A stretch of 53,900 bases of DNA from Algoriphagus faecimaris (GCF_900101705.1 NZ_FNAC01000034.1:1-53900), one strand, 5' to 3'. Positions 44,859 to 53,382 are shown, numbered from the stretch's first letter. Notes: a model not told the origin generated them from the letters alone. Made by a program: numbers and translations.

Positions 44859-45734
44859 TTAAAGGATGAAATCAGGCTGTTTAAATGCTGGATTGGGGTA
44901 CTGATAAAATCCCTGACCTGATTTTTCTCCTAACTTACCCTGATCTAGATATGTTTTCAAAAGTGCTGCAAAAGCCTGTGAAGCAGAGTCTTTTCGGGTT
45001 TTGGTAACATGCCAAGCCGTATCTAATCCTATAGAGTCTAAAATTCCAAAGGGTCCCATCGGCATATGAAAATTGACCATCCAGGATTTGTCAATGTCCT
45101 CAATACTCCCAATTTCCCCTGTCAAAAGCTTTCCCGCAGCTCCAATCAACGCCAAAAGCATCGTGTTAAATAAATAACCGGGATGCTCTTTCATTACAAT
45201 GACGGGAACTTGATTGAGGCTTTTGCCAAAATCTTCCAAGATCGGAATCATAGCCGGATCGGTTCCCACGTGAGGCATGATATCCACTACTCGGGAATAA
45301 AATACATCATGAAAATGGAAAGCACAGAATTTTTCTGGACGAGCAGAAATTTCTGCAAACATGGAGGGAAGCAGGTAAGAGGTATTGGTGGTGAATAGGG
45401 TTTGGCTTGGGGCTATTTTCCCTACTTTCTCCCAAAGCTCTTTTTTGATTTCGGGATCTTCAGTCACACTTTCATTGATGATATCGGCCTGATTTACTGA
45501 TTTTTCTAGTTCGGTGGTGAATAAAATTCTAGAGAGAATTTTTTCAGAAGCCTCCTCGATTCTTTTTGATTTTTCCAATTGCTGAAGAAGTTCTTTCATC
45601 AGCTTAAAGGAGGCATCTAAGGCTTTTTCATGGATATCAAAAATCCCCACCTGATAGCCTGAGATCGCAGCCTGCAGCGCAACCCTCGTGCCCAATGTTC
45701 CTGCACCTAAAATCCCTACGTTCGTTATTTCCAT
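44859..45734 (-). CDS. 3-hydroxyacyl-CoA dehydrogenase
   Basis: A 291-residue NAD-dependent enzyme oxidising 3-hydroxyacyl-CoA to 3-oxoacyl-CoA. Visible: nucleotide loop G-A-G-T-L-G at 10-15, N-E-S-V-T-E-D near 88-94, T-N-T-S-Y (about 114-118) and the catalytic His in F-H-F-H-D-V (about 139-144), where the family more often has H-F-F-N-P-V; also the catalytic-glutamate region V-M-K-E-H-P-G-Y. A stand-alone dehydrogenase without a hydratase domain. It ends the leftward operon with an APH-like kinase, an acyl-CoA dehydrogenase and an SDR; one base separates it from the kinase. Confidence 0.85.
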   Translation of the reverse strand: MEITNVGILGAGTLGTRVALQAAISGYQVGIFDIHEKALDASFKLMKELLQQLEKSKRIEEASEKILSRILFTTELEKSVNQADIINESVTEDPEIKKELWEKVGKIAPSQTLFTTNTSYLLPSMFAEISARPEKFCAFHFHDVFYSRVVDIMPHVGTDPAMIPILEDFGKSLNQVPVIVMKEHPGYLFNTMLLALIGAAGKLLTGEIGSIEDIDKSWMVNFHMPMGPFGILDSIGLDTAWHVTKTRKDSASQAFAALLKTYLDQGKLGEKSGQGFYQYPNPAFKQPDFIL

Positions 45735-45735
45735 A

Positions 45736-46764
45736 TCAAATTTTTTCTGTTCGAATACTTGTCTCCGCTAATTTTCCGGCTGCTTTGACTACTTCTATGA
45801 GCATCGCAAACCGCGAGTCTTTTGCTTGGCCTAGTTGGTACCGCTTATAAATTTGTTGTGCGATGACAGCCACTTTAAAAAGTCCAAAAACATAGTAAAA
45901 CACCATCTGATCGAGGCGCTTCCCACTTTTGGACTGGTAATAATTAATGACTTCTTGACGTGTCAAATTACCGGGAAAGTGACTGGCATTGAAATGCTTG
46001 AGAACAGCGGGATCATCCTCCTGAGCCCAATAGGCTAGGCTTGTGCCCAGGTCCATCAGCGGATCTCCGACGGTGGCCATTTCCCAGTCGAGTACAGCTT
46101 TGATGTTAATGCCGTTTTCGAGGTCCAGAACCAGATTGTCGTACTTGTAATCATTGTGAATAAAAGCCGTCTCCGAGTGCTCCGGCTGATGGATTTTTAG
46201 CCACTCAGCTACTTTTTCCAATGCTGGAATTTGATCGGTTTTGGCATTTTGATAACGATTGGCCCAGCCAGTTACTTGTCTTTGGACATAGCCATCAGGT
46301 TTTCCCAGTTCGATCAACTTTGAATCCTCTAATTCTAGCTTGTGAAGCTCATGAAGTGATACAATTGCTTGTTGAGAAAGGATCCTATACTTTTCCGGGA
46401 CTAGTTTTTGCGCAAGTGGGGAGTTACCTCTTAGAATTTGTCCTTCGATAAATTCCATGATAAAAAAAGGAGCACCAAGGATGTTTTCATCCTGCTCCAA
46501 GTAAACTGCCTGTGGACTTCTGGAATAACCCGCCTGCTCCAAAGCTTTGAGTACGCTGTACTCTCTCACCATGTCATGGGCTGTACTGATTTTATAGCCC
46601 ATCGGCGGTCGCCTTAGAGCAAATTTTCCTTTTTCAGAATTGATAAGGTAGGTCAAATTGGAGTAACCTCCAGAAAGGGCTGTGATTTCTACCTGTTGGG
46701 GATCCCAATCCAAAACTTCCCGTAACCTACTTTTTAATGCGACTTCATCCAATGCTACACTCAT
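45736..46764 (-). CDS. APH-like phosphotransferase (ACAD10/11 or LvaA type)
   Basis: A 342-residue small-molecule kinase of the aminoglycoside phosphotransferase fold. Catalytic block H-N-D-Y-K-Y-D-N at 203-210 and metal-binding D-W-E at 226-228, with G-D-P-L-M-D-L following. Proteins of this pattern next to acyl-CoA dehydrogenases correspond to the kinase half of ACAD10/11 and to LvaA of Pseudomonas putida, which phosphorylates 4-hydroxyacyl-CoA. Antibiotic resistance is unlikely. The ATG overlaps the stop of the acyl-CoA dehydrogenase by four bases. The 4-hydroxyacyl-CoA substrate is inferred from family and context. Confidence 0.8.
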   Translation of the reverse strand: MSVALDEVALKSRLREVLDWDPQQVEITALSGGYSNLTYLINSEKGKFALRRPPMGYKISTAHDMVREYSVLKALEQAGYSRSPQAVYLEQDENILGAPFFIMEFIEGQILRGNSPLAQKLVPEKYRILSQQAIVSLHELHKLELEDSKLIELGKPDGYVQRQVTGWANRYQNAKTDQIPALEKVAEWLKIHQPEHSETAFIHNDYKYDNLVLDLENGINIKAVLDWEMATVGDPLMDLGTSLAYWAQEDDPAVLKHFNASHFPGNLTRQEVINYYQSKSGKRLDQMVFYYVFGLFKVAVIAQQIYKRYQLGQAKDSRFAMLIEVVKAAGKLAETSIRTEKI

Positions 46765-47969
46765 GATTGATACTTTTTGAGGATACTTCTAGCCAAAGCT
46801 GCCTTATGCACCTCATCCGGACCATCGTAAATTCTTGCTCCACGCTCATGCCTATACCAAAAAGAGAGCAAGGTGTCATCAGTCACCCCAAGGGCACCAT
46901 GAACCTGAATCGCCCGGTCGATGACCTGCATCAAAACCTTGGCTACGAAAAACTTGATGGTCGATATCTCTTCTTTCACCGCTTTGGCTCCATGAATTTG
47001 CATTTTTTCGGCAGTGTCCAGGACCATCAGTCGGCTTGCGTTGATTTCTGCTCTGCTTTCGGCAATCCAGTTTTGTACACTTTGCTTTTCGGCCAAGGGT
47101 TTACCGGGATTGAGCATCCGCTGTGAAGCTCGTCGGCACATCAAGTCCAGCGCTCTTTCACAGATCCCTATCCATCGCATGCAATGATGGATTCTTCCTG
47201 GTCCAAGGCGTTCCTGAGCGAGTTTAAATCCCATGCCTTCTATTCCTATCAGATTTTCCTTGGGAACCCTACATTTTTCGAAGAGTACCTCTCCATGAGA
47301 TAAATAGTCCTCTCCGGCTTCTCCCATTACGGGGATGTTTCTGACCAGTTGAAATCCGGGAGTATCCAAGGGCACGATAATCATACTTGCCCGCTCATAG
47401 GGGGAACTCGCCTCAGGATTGGTGACGGCCATGACGATGGTAAATTGAGCACCATCTGCTGCTGTGGTAAACCATTTTCTACCGTTGATCAGGTAATGAT
47501 TTTCCTCCAAAATTGCTGTGGTACTCAGATTCACCGGATTACTTCCAGCATTTTCGGGTTCGGTCATGGCAAAACAGCTTCGTGTCTCACCTTTCTGAAG
47601 GGGTTCCAAAAACTCCTTTTTCTGCCAGGGAGAACCAAAGTGTGCTAATAATTCCATGTTCCCTATATCCGGTGCATGGCAATTGAATACGTAGTGGCCT
47701 ATGGGACTTTGACCGAGCAATTCGGAAACGTAAGCAAATTCCAACAGATTTAGGCCCAATCCTCCCTCTTTCCCTGATAGGTGAGGGGCAAAGAGTTTCT
47801 GTTTCTGAGCTTTTTTTCTCAATTCTTGCAACTGAGGCAAATAGGATTTGAAGGGGCCGGTGACTACCGCCAAATCAAAGGGAAAGAGCTCTTTTTGTAC
47901 AAAATCTCGATATTGTTCTAAGAGCTCCGGCAACTCAGGTCTGAGTTTTACTTTCTGAAAATCAAGCAT
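46761..47969 (-). CDS. acyl-CoA dehydrogenase (ACAD10/11 or LvaC type)
   Basis: A 402-residue flavoprotein of the acyl-CoA dehydrogenase family. Visible: F-A-M-T-E-P-E-N-A-G-S-N (about 136-147), W-F-T-T-A-A-D-G-A in the FAD region, and Q-V-H-G-A-L-G-V-T-D-D (about 360-370), ending R-I-Y-D-G-P-D-E-V-H-K. The last block, as in ACAD11, is the adenine-binding end and has the G-P-D-E-V-H form rather than a straightforward E-G-T-x. In the ACAD10/11 and LvaC pathway such enzymes eliminate phosphate from a 4-phosphoacyl-CoA. Five bases lie between it and the SDR, and it overlaps the kinase by four. Confidence 0.85.
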   Translation of the reverse strand: MLDFQKVKLRPELPELLEQYRDFVQKELFPFDLAVVTGPFKSYLPQLQELRKKAQKQKLFAPHLSGKEGGLGLNLLEFAYVSELLGQSPIGHYVFNCHAPDIGNMELLAHFGSPWQKKEFLEPLQKGETRSCFAMTEPENAGSNPVNLSTTAILEENHYLINGRKWFTTAADGAQFTIVMAVTNPEASSPYERASMIIVPLDTPGFQLVRNIPVMGEAGEDYLSHGEVLFEKCRVPKENLIGIEGMGFKLAQERLGPGRIHHCMRWIGICERALDLMCRRASQRMLNPGKPLAEKQSVQNWIAESRAEINASRLMVLDTAEKMQIHGAKAVKEEISTIKFFVAKVLMQVIDRAIQVHGALGVTDDTLLSFWYRHERGARIYDGPDEVHKAALARSILKKYQS

Positions 47970-47973
47970 AAAA

Positions 47974-48741
47974 TTAAATTGTAAATCCTCCGTCGGCAGT
48001 TAATATGGCTCCTGTGGTATAAGATGAGGCTTGGGAAGCGAGAAATAATGCCATGGCGCCGATTTCATCGGCAGTACCTGCGCGTTTGATAGCGAGCTGC
48101 TTCATAATCATGCCCATGATTTTGTCATTGGTCCATAGGGCTTCAGAAAATTTGGTTTGGATCAGTCCCGGACAAATAGCATTGACACGGATTTTTGCAT
48201 CTCCCCATTCTTTGGCGTAAACTTTCGTCAGAGAAATCAAAGCGGCCTTGCTCACCGAGTAAATCCCGAGGCCAGTTTCTGGAGAAAGTCCACCGATCGA
48301 GCTGATATTGATGACCGAGGCACTAGCTGATTTTCTAAGGTGAGGAAAGCAGAGACGGGTCAATTCAAAGGGAGCTTTCACATTGACATCCATGATTTTG
48401 TCAAAAGCTTCCAGACTGGTTTCGTGTACAGGACCAAAGACTGGATTACTCGCAGCATTGTTGACCAAAATGTCGATTTGCCCATATTTGGCAACGCTTT
48501 TTTCGACCAAAGGGGGGAGTTCGTCCATATTTCCCACGTTACAGGCGATACCCGTGACTTCGTATCCTTTTCGTTTCAGCTGCTCTGCTTTTTCATCAAG
48601 GGCTTCCTGTTTTCGAGAGCTGATGATCACTTTGGCACCTGCGGCTGCAAAAATTTCTGCAATTCCATATCCAATTCCTTTGCTTGCTCCAGTGATTAAT
48701 GCTACTTTATCCTGAAGCGAAAAAACGGTTGATAAATCCAT
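47974..48741 (-). CDS. short-chain dehydrogenase/reductase
   Basis: A 255-residue classical SDR. Visible: T-G-A-S-K-G-I-G at 17-24, N-N-A-A-S at 91-95, and the catalytic Y-S-V-S-K (about 160-164) with Ser in I-S-S-I-G-G before it. Classical length, likely NADPH- or NADH-dependent, cytosolic. First gene of the leftward operon and 110 bases from the divergent MDR reductase. In this setting it might reduce a 4-oxoacyl-CoA, as LvaD does in levulinate degradation, or oxidise a hydroxyacyl-CoA; the sequence does not decide. Confidence 0.88.
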   Translation of the reverse strand: MDLSTVFSLQDKVALITGASKGIGYGIAEIFAAAGAKVIISSRKQEALDEKAEQLKRKGYEVTGIACNVGNMDELPPLVEKSVAKYGQIDILVNNAASNPVFGPVHETSLEAFDKIMDVNVKAPFELTRLCFPHLRKSASASVINISSIGGLSPETGLGIYSVSKAALISLTKVYAKEWGDAKIRVNAICPGLIQTKFSEALWTNDKIMGMIMKQLAIKRAGTADEIGAMALFLASQASSYTTGAILTADGGFTI

Positions 48742-48851
48742 CGATTAGCTATATTAGATTGATAGGATAAGATAGGAAAAAAAATCGCCTAAAAAGGAGC
48801 GATCAAAAGATATATTTATAGTTTAACCCAAAAAAGGAAATCTACTTAACG

Positions 48852-49820
48852 ATGAAAGAACTTATTTTTGAAGAAACAGGCATGCCTGAGGAAGTATTGA
48901 AAATCAGAGAAACAGAAAGACCGATTCCCAAAGGGCATGAGATTTTGGTCAAAGTAACCGCAAGAAATATCAATCCATCGGACATTATGTTTATCCGTGG
49001 GATGTATGGCATCAATCCGGTTTTGCCTAGCAGTGCGGGATTTGAGGCTTGCGGAGTCGTGGAGAAGGCCGATGAAGCGGGGAAATTCGAAAAAGGTACC
49101 CGAGTCATGTTTACGACCATCGGAACCTGGAGAGAATATGTCAGTGTACCTGCTGCCGGAGCAATTCCCGTCCCCGATCAAATGCCCGATGAGATCGCTT
49201 GTCAGGCTTTTGTCAATCCCATGACGGCCTATGGCATGATCGAAAAATCCGGTCTGAAGGAAGGAGATTGGCTGCTGATTACGGCCGGCGCATCGGCTTT
49301 TGGCAAATTTGCGATCCAACTCGCCAAGGAAAAGGGTATCAAGGTAGCGGCGACCGTTCGTCGAGAGGAACAAAAGGACTACCTGAAAAAAATAGGAGCA
49401 GACTTAGTGATCAATACCGAGAAGGAAAAGCTTCAAAAAGTTATTTCCGAGCATACTGAAGAGGGAGTGCATGTGGTATTTGATGCGGTAGGAGGGGCTT
49501 TGGGAGCTCGAGCGCTGGCAAGCCTTAGGAATAAAGGGAAAATGATGGTTTTCGGAGCTTTGGCTTTGGACAATATGCCCATCAATAGCGGCTTGCTGAT
49601 TTTTAAAGACCTGACAATTGAAGGTTTTTGGCTGAGTAGCTGGATGGAAGAGATCGATTCCAAGGCGCGTGCGGCTGCTTTTCTGAAGGTCTTTGGTTTT
49701 TTGATGAAGGAGGATTCACAAATTGACATCGCCGGTAAGTTTCCATTGCACAGTTTCAAAGAAGCGCTGACTGCTTACAATCTCCCCGGTCGAAATGGGA
49801 AAATCCTTCTCATTAGTTAG
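48852..49820 (+). CDS. MDR-family NADPH quinone/enoyl reductase
   Basis: A 322-residue medium-chain dehydrogenase/reductase. The catalytic domain has A-R-N-I-N-P-S-D (about 37-44), as in zinc-free quinone or 2-enoyl reductases, and the nucleotide domain has A-G-A-S-A-F-G-K-F-A-I-Q (about 146-157). No structural-zinc cysteines. The closest types are mitochondrial-type trans-2-enoyl-CoA reductase (ETR/MECR) and crotonyl-type or quinone reductases. It is divergent from the acyl-CoA operon, sharing the 110-base intergenic region, so it could be co-regulated. Confidence 0.8.
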   Translation: MKELIFEETGMPEEVLKIRETERPIPKGHEILVKVTARNINPSDIMFIRGMYGINPVLPSSAGFEACGVVEKADEAGKFEKGTRVMFTTIGTWREYVSVPAAGAIPVPDQMPDEIACQAFVNPMTAYGMIEKSGLKEGDWLLITAGASAFGKFAIQLAKEKGIKVAATVRREEQKDYLKKIGADLVINTEKEKLQKVISEHTEEGVHVVFDAVGGALGARALASLRNKGKMMVFGALALDNMPINSGLLIFKDLTIEGFWLSSWMEEIDSKARAAAFLKVFGFLMKEDSQIDIAGKFPLHSFKEALTAYNLPGRNGKILLIS

Positions 49821-50041
49821 GGTTTGCTGATAAAACTCTCAAGGAGATTTTCTTATGCTTTGACCATTTACTTCCCAAAAAAATGTAGAGAGGAATAGTG
49901 AGGGATCATTTAATTGAAGCGCTTTTGATCTATTCTGGCGATTTTCAGCAGCCCAAATTAATTTTTCAGTATTAATTCGGCTAAAAAAAAGGGATTGCCC
50001 ATCTTTGTATTTTAATTACCAAATCAAAAAAACGCTAAAGA

Positions 50042-50464
50042 ATGAATTGGGACAAGCTGGATAAGGAGCTAACCGAAATCGTGGAAAAAAGAAATCTATT
50101 GGCTGCAATGGACTACAGTGATGAGCAGTACGACGATTTGGAGGAAGAAATTCACGACCTGGAAGATGATTTCAATGAGGACTATGAGGATGTATTGGAG
50201 AAGCAACTCGAAAAAATTTATGGAGTGTTGAAATCCGATACGGATATTCTCTTGCCTACTGCTTATATCGCTAATAAATACAAGCCTTTGCTTCCTGATG
50301 CTAATGGTATCGTAAGCTATGAAGTCGGAGGGCAGGAGGGAGTGCCTATCGAGTCGGATCAGTTTGATCGACAGGATGTGCGGATAGTATTGGTGCCTAA
50401 TCCTGCCCGATTTGTAATGCTGATTAATGGAAGGCAACTCAAGGACCTCTGGAGAAGCAGGTAA
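50042..50464 (+). CDS. conserved hypothetical protein, helical
   Basis: A 140-residue soluble protein. Residues 1-65 are strongly acidic and helical, with a coiled-coil look (D-D-L-E-E-E-I-H-D-L-E-D-D-F). The C-terminal half (about 75-140) is mixed, with V-R-I-V-L-V-P-N-P-A-R-F. No family was recognised. The gene has its own terminator and a -7-like CATCTTTG at 50000-50007 upstream, so it is expressed alone. Confidence 0.7.
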   Translation: MNWDKLDKELTEIVEKRNLLAAMDYSDEQYDDLEEEIHDLEDDFNEDYEDVLEKQLEKIYGVLKSDTDILLPTAYIANKYKPLLPDANGIVSYEVGGQEGVPIESDQFDRQDVRIVLVPNPARFVMLINGRQLKDLWRSR

Positions 50465-50481
50465 ATTCTCAAAAGAGCCCA

Positions 50482-50522
50482 ACCCCGATTAGACCTTCAG
50501 GTTTGGTCGGGGTGTTTTTTTT
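50482..50522 (+). terminator. intrinsic terminator
   Basis: ACCCCGA (50482-50488) pairs with TCGGGGT (50507-50513) around an inner AGACC/GGTTT stem and a TTCA loop, then a T-run. It ends the core-genome part; accessory DNA follows. Confidence 0.85.
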
Positions 50523-50605
50523 GGATAGATTCTTGGGTTTGAAACTAATAGGTTCTACTAGATTGGAAGCTTAGTTTTTCTAGGCAAAAGGCAAAGCTTT
50601 CTATT

Positions 50606-51712
50606 TTATTTAGCAGTAGTTTTTAAATATTGATTGACTAGTTCATAAGTTTCTATCATTAGCAATTCTCTCATTTCTGAATTTGAATTCATAAATAAAA
50701 GGATAGTTAAGGGTTTATTCAGTCTTCTTACTACCATTGTTCTTGTTCCATGCCAACTTCCTCTATGACTCGCTATGTCGTCTGTAACAATCCAAGCCAT
50801 GCCATATCCTATTTCTTTATTTTTAAAGAAGGGATAGAGGTCAATCATCTCGTGCCCAGTATTAGGCCATTCTCCATCAATGTTAGAGCTAGGTTTAAAA
50901 ATTAATTCATGTGCTTTTTTCGAGAGTAATTCTTCGTTTCGCAAAGTTTTATCATAATCCAAGTAATCATTAACACTGGTATAAACTGCACCATCTCCTA
51001 AAATACCATTCATAAAAAAACCATCTACTTTTTCCCAATTTCCGAGACTATCCTTTTCATAGCAATATGCTCTTTCTTTAATTTCAATAGGTTTGGCAAG
51101 GTTGTAAAAATTAGTATTTTCCATGCCTGCTTTTCTAAAGATGTTTTCTTTAGCAAAGGATGAAAATTCCTGCCCACTTACTTTTTCTACCAATAGAGCT
51201 AAAACCAGATACGCAGTATTTGAATATTCCCAACCTTTTCCAGGCTCAAACAAAGGCTTGGGATTAGTCTCAAGCCACTTTAAAATATCTTTATTTTCGA
51301 CAATCTTTGATTTATCCCATCTCTCTAGAAAATAGGGTTCTTCGTAATCTGCAAGCCCAGAGGTATGATTTAGTAAATGTTCAACGGTAATATCCTTGAA
51401 AACAGGAAAGTTCCAAAACTTACTTCTAGTATCATTTAAAGAAAGTAAATCTTTATCTATAAGGTTTAATATGCATAGGGCTGTAAATTGTTTACTAACC
51501 GAGGCCATTCTCATATTAGTATTGAGGGTAATAGGCTCCTTTGTCTCTAAATCCCTTAATCCGTAGCCTTTTCCGAAAATCAATTCTTGGTTATATGAAA
51601 TTGCAATCGCAGCGCCAGGTTCATTTTCTCCAATTTTGGAATTAAAAAGTGAATCTATTTTTGCCTGAAGTTTTTCTAAACCAATTGGATTCGTTTCTGC
51701 TTTTTTGTCTCT
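50606..51712 (-). pseudogene. serine hydrolase (class C beta-lactamase fold), 5' end lost
   Basis: The frame is open from codon 51712 and ends at 50606; in-frame TAA at 51713-51715 blocks further extension and no ATG lies in the 43 codons before TTG 51583. The visible protein, from P-G-A-A-I-A-I-S-Y-N-Q-E-L-I-F-G-K-G-Y-G onward, matches the penicillin-binding/beta-lactamase class C family: S-V-S-K (active-site serine), Y-S-N (the second motif) and H-G-T near the end. The usual signal peptide is missing, so the protein, if made, could not reach the periplasm. The catalytic core is complete. Upstream DNA is a rhuM remnant. Confidence 0.7.
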
Positions 51713-51950
51713 TTACTGCTCTTTCACCTTCCTGTTGAACTTGTGTAATTTTTGCACAAGTTGCCTCTTCATCCAATTCAGAGGTTTTGTAAATATTTCG
51801 GATATGCCTAACAATTGATGTCCTGTCAGTGCCAAACAATTCAGAAATCTGATATTGATCCAACCAAAGGGTGTCATTTTCAAGAAGCACGTGAATAGTA
51901 GGTGCGTCTTGACCTGATTGATAAATTACTATTTCACCTGTTTGCTTCAT
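51642..51950 (-). pseudogene. RhuM family protein, N-terminal fragment
   Basis: The first 81 residues match the N-terminus of RhuM (virulence protein/Fic-associated) proteins: M-K-Q-T-G-E-I-V-I-Y-Q, then L-W-L-D-Q-Y-Q-I-S-E-L-F-G-T-D-R-T-S-I-V-R-H-I-R-N-I-Y and the A-T-C-A-K-I-T-Q-V-Q-Q-E-G block. After A-V-K-R (about 51706-51712) the frame runs out of family similarity and reads through the hydrolase DNA in another frame for 22 codons. Complete RhuM proteins are over 300 residues. RhuM genes are usually found between restriction-modification genes. This is a relic of such a locus, cut at the junction. Confidence 0.7.
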
Positions 51951-52040
51951 GAGCTAAATCTGACCTAATTTCATTGCGTTGAGTTTTTGAGATCTTTGAT
52001 TAAATAAACTTCTTGTCTTCTCGGCAGCTGGAAAAAATTA
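51951..52040. other. short spacer with no clear gene
   Basis: Two overlapping leftward open stretches of about 27 codons end here (one ends N-A-M-K-L-G-Q-I, the other K-N-S-T-Q), the first stopping 8 bases before the rhuM start. Either could be a remnant of a gene once upstream of rhuM, but neither has a start or a recognised family. Confidence 0.3.
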
Positions 52041-52337
52041 TCAATTGTACTTACTTTTCAAGAAATCTGTAATCATCATCTCGAAATTAATATAGGGTGG
52101 AAAAATTGCACTTAATGCACCTAATAGGCCTGACACAAATATGTTCGGGCAACATGCATCGACCATTATTTCGTTATTACGGAGCGTTATTTGGGCGCCA
52201 ATTATGCCAGATTTTTGAACAATTATACTTTTAAGAGGCTTAGAGCCAAATGTAAAAACTTTGTAATTGGGGAATTGACCTTCCAAAGTCAAAAGCAATT
52301 GATTGATGTCAGGTAACTGTTCTGCCTTGGTTATCAT
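52041..52337 (-). CDS. hypothetical protein in cassette-like position
   Basis: A 98-residue protein from ATG 52337 (a TTG 18 bases upstream would add six residues). Pattern: helical N-terminus (A-E-Q-L-P-D-I-N-Q-L-L-L), mixed middle (Y-K-V-F-T-F-G-S-K-P-L-K-S-I-I-V-Q-K) and D-A-C-C-P-N-I-F-V-S-G with a vicinal Cys pair. No family recognised. It starts 73 bases after hairpin site A and would be the next cassette gene in the same orientation, but no hairpin site is found at its 3' side. The cysteine pair, as in metal-binding proteins, may be a coincidence. Confidence 0.5.
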   Translation of the reverse strand: MITKAEQLPDINQLLLTLEGQFPNYKVFTFGSKPLKSIIVQKSGIIGAQITLRNNEIMVDACCPNIFVSGLLGALSAIFPPYINFEMMITDFLKSKYN

Positions 52338-52410
52338 ATTTTCTAGTTTTTCCAAATTTTAATTTACGACTTAATCCTGAATTAGTTATGTTCTCGAATT
52401 GCATAATTGC

Positions 52411-52542
52411 CCATAACGGTTTACGGCTTTGCGATGTGGCGGCATTTTAGCACAAAAGTTCAATAGAATTACTGATGTTGAATCTTGCACAAATGTTTCA
52501 TAGTAGCACTTCACCCGCCATATTGCAAAACCGATGTTATGC
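52411..52542 (-). repeat. attC-like hairpin site A
   Basis: A 132-base imperfect inverted repeat. On the minus strand it begins with box GCATAAC and ends with GTTATGG; inner stems GGCGG (52438-52442) and CCGCC (52515-52519) pair. It shares CATAACGGTTT, CGGCTTTGCG and TTTTAGCACAAAA (52445-52457) with site B. Size and boxes at the ends are like integron attC sites, though the boxes deviate at one position from the RYYYAAC/GTTRRRY consensus. It lies directly 3' of the GDCCVxC gene. Confidence 0.6.
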
Positions 52543-52579
52543 GGTCGGCTTTCGATTTCAGTCAGTTTTATCATTGTCT

Positions 52580-52786
52580 TTAACAGCAATTTGTCCCGGC
52601 TTGAATGGATGGACATTTCACTGTTCCATAGCTACAAAATACACAACAGTCGCCCTGTTTTGGCTTTAATACCTTTTTGCAGCTTTCGCACTCGTAAAAA
52701 TATTGGCAAGCGTCTGTCGGCATAGTTTCTTCTTTCTTATGTCCACATTCAGGGCAAGTGATAGTTGATTGCAGGATTATGTTCAT
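52580..52786 (-). CDS. GDCCVxC domain protein (metal-binding)
   Basis: A 68-residue cysteine-rich protein. It carries C-P-E-C (11-14), C-E-S-C (33-36), the family block G-D-C-C-V-F-C (45-51) and more cysteines at 58, 67 and 68. In some bacteria the family has selenocysteine in place of one cysteine. It is usually found beside mercury or other soft-metal transport genes, so it probably binds Hg(II) or a similar ion. The ATG overlaps the merTP stop by four bases (ATGA), so it is translationally coupled. Confidence 0.85.
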   Translation of the reverse strand: MNIILQSTITCPECGHKKEETMPTDACQYFYECESCKKVLKPKQGDCCVFCSYGTVKCPSIQAGTNCC

Positions 52787-53382
52787 TTTATTTCTTTTTT
52801 GTCGGTTACGGAATAGCCTGTTTTAGTTATGGCTTTTTCTATCTCTTGAATGTCGGTTTGAGTTCTATCAAATTCTATGATTGCGTTGCCGTTGTCGTAA
52901 GAAACATTCGTCTTAATTATTCCTGTCAGTTTATTTACTTCGTGATTTACGTTTTCTTCACAACCTGCACAAGTCATTCCGTTAATTGTAAATTCTGCTG
53001 TTTTAATGTTTGATTGGTCGGTTATGATTGTTTGACTTTCTGTCTTTGGAAAGAATATGTGGACATAACTTGGAAACGCAAGCATCAGTCCTGCAAAAAC
53101 TGTTACGAAACCCAAAAACTTTTTTGTCTGAATAAAGGGTGTTTTTTCAGTTGTGTCGCAGCAGTCAATTTGTTTTTGAGGTTTCAGTTTTTGATACCAA
53201 GCAAACGCAAGAACCAAAACTGTCAAGCCAATTAAATATGGTCTGAATGGGTCAAGCCAAGAGAAAGTAGAAGCAAGTCCACTTGTTCCAGCCAACAGAG
53301 CCAAAACAGGTGTAATGCAGCATAGTGATGCCGAAATTGCTGTCAAAAGTCCAAGTCCTGCAAGTTTATTATCTGATTTCAT
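52783..53382 (-). CDS. merTP: mercuric transport protein MerTP (MerT-MerP fusion)
   Basis: A 199-residue protein. The N-terminal MerT part has three membrane spans (about 8-30, 47-62, 88-110), the Cys pair C21-C22 (S-L-C-C-I-T-P) in the first span and C74-C75 in the cytosolic loop. The C-terminal 70 residues are a MerP/HMA domain with G-M-T-C-A-G-C (C138, C141). It takes up Hg(II) for detoxification. No merR, merA or merB is in the window, so reduction must be elsewhere or the gene now serves another use. No promoter is seen upstream, only the attC-like site B. Confidence 0.92.
   Translation of the reverse strand: MKSDNKLAGLGLLTAISASLCCITPVLALLAGTSGLASTFSWLDPFRPYLIGLTVLVLAFAWYQKLKPQKQIDCCDTTEKTPFIQTKKFLGFVTVFAGLMLAFPSYVHIFFPKTESQTIITDQSNIKTAEFTINGMTCAGCEENVNHEVNKLTGIIKTNVSYDNGNAIIEFDRTQTDIQEIEKAITKTGYSVTDKKEIK

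Noticed and set aside
45736..46764. Aminoglycoside-resistance kinase as the role of the APH-fold protein
   Set aside because: Placement between acyl-CoA genes and the ACAD10/11-like pattern make a metabolic kinase much more likely.
48846..49373. A leftward 175-codon open frame inside the MDR reductase gene
   Set aside because: It is the antisense shadow of a well-supported coding region; composition is unlike a real protein.
52386..52616. A leftward 76-codon open frame running through hairpin site A
   Set aside because: It overlaps the inverted repeat and the end of the GDCCVxC gene; its residues have no family pattern and the frame is explained by the repeat.
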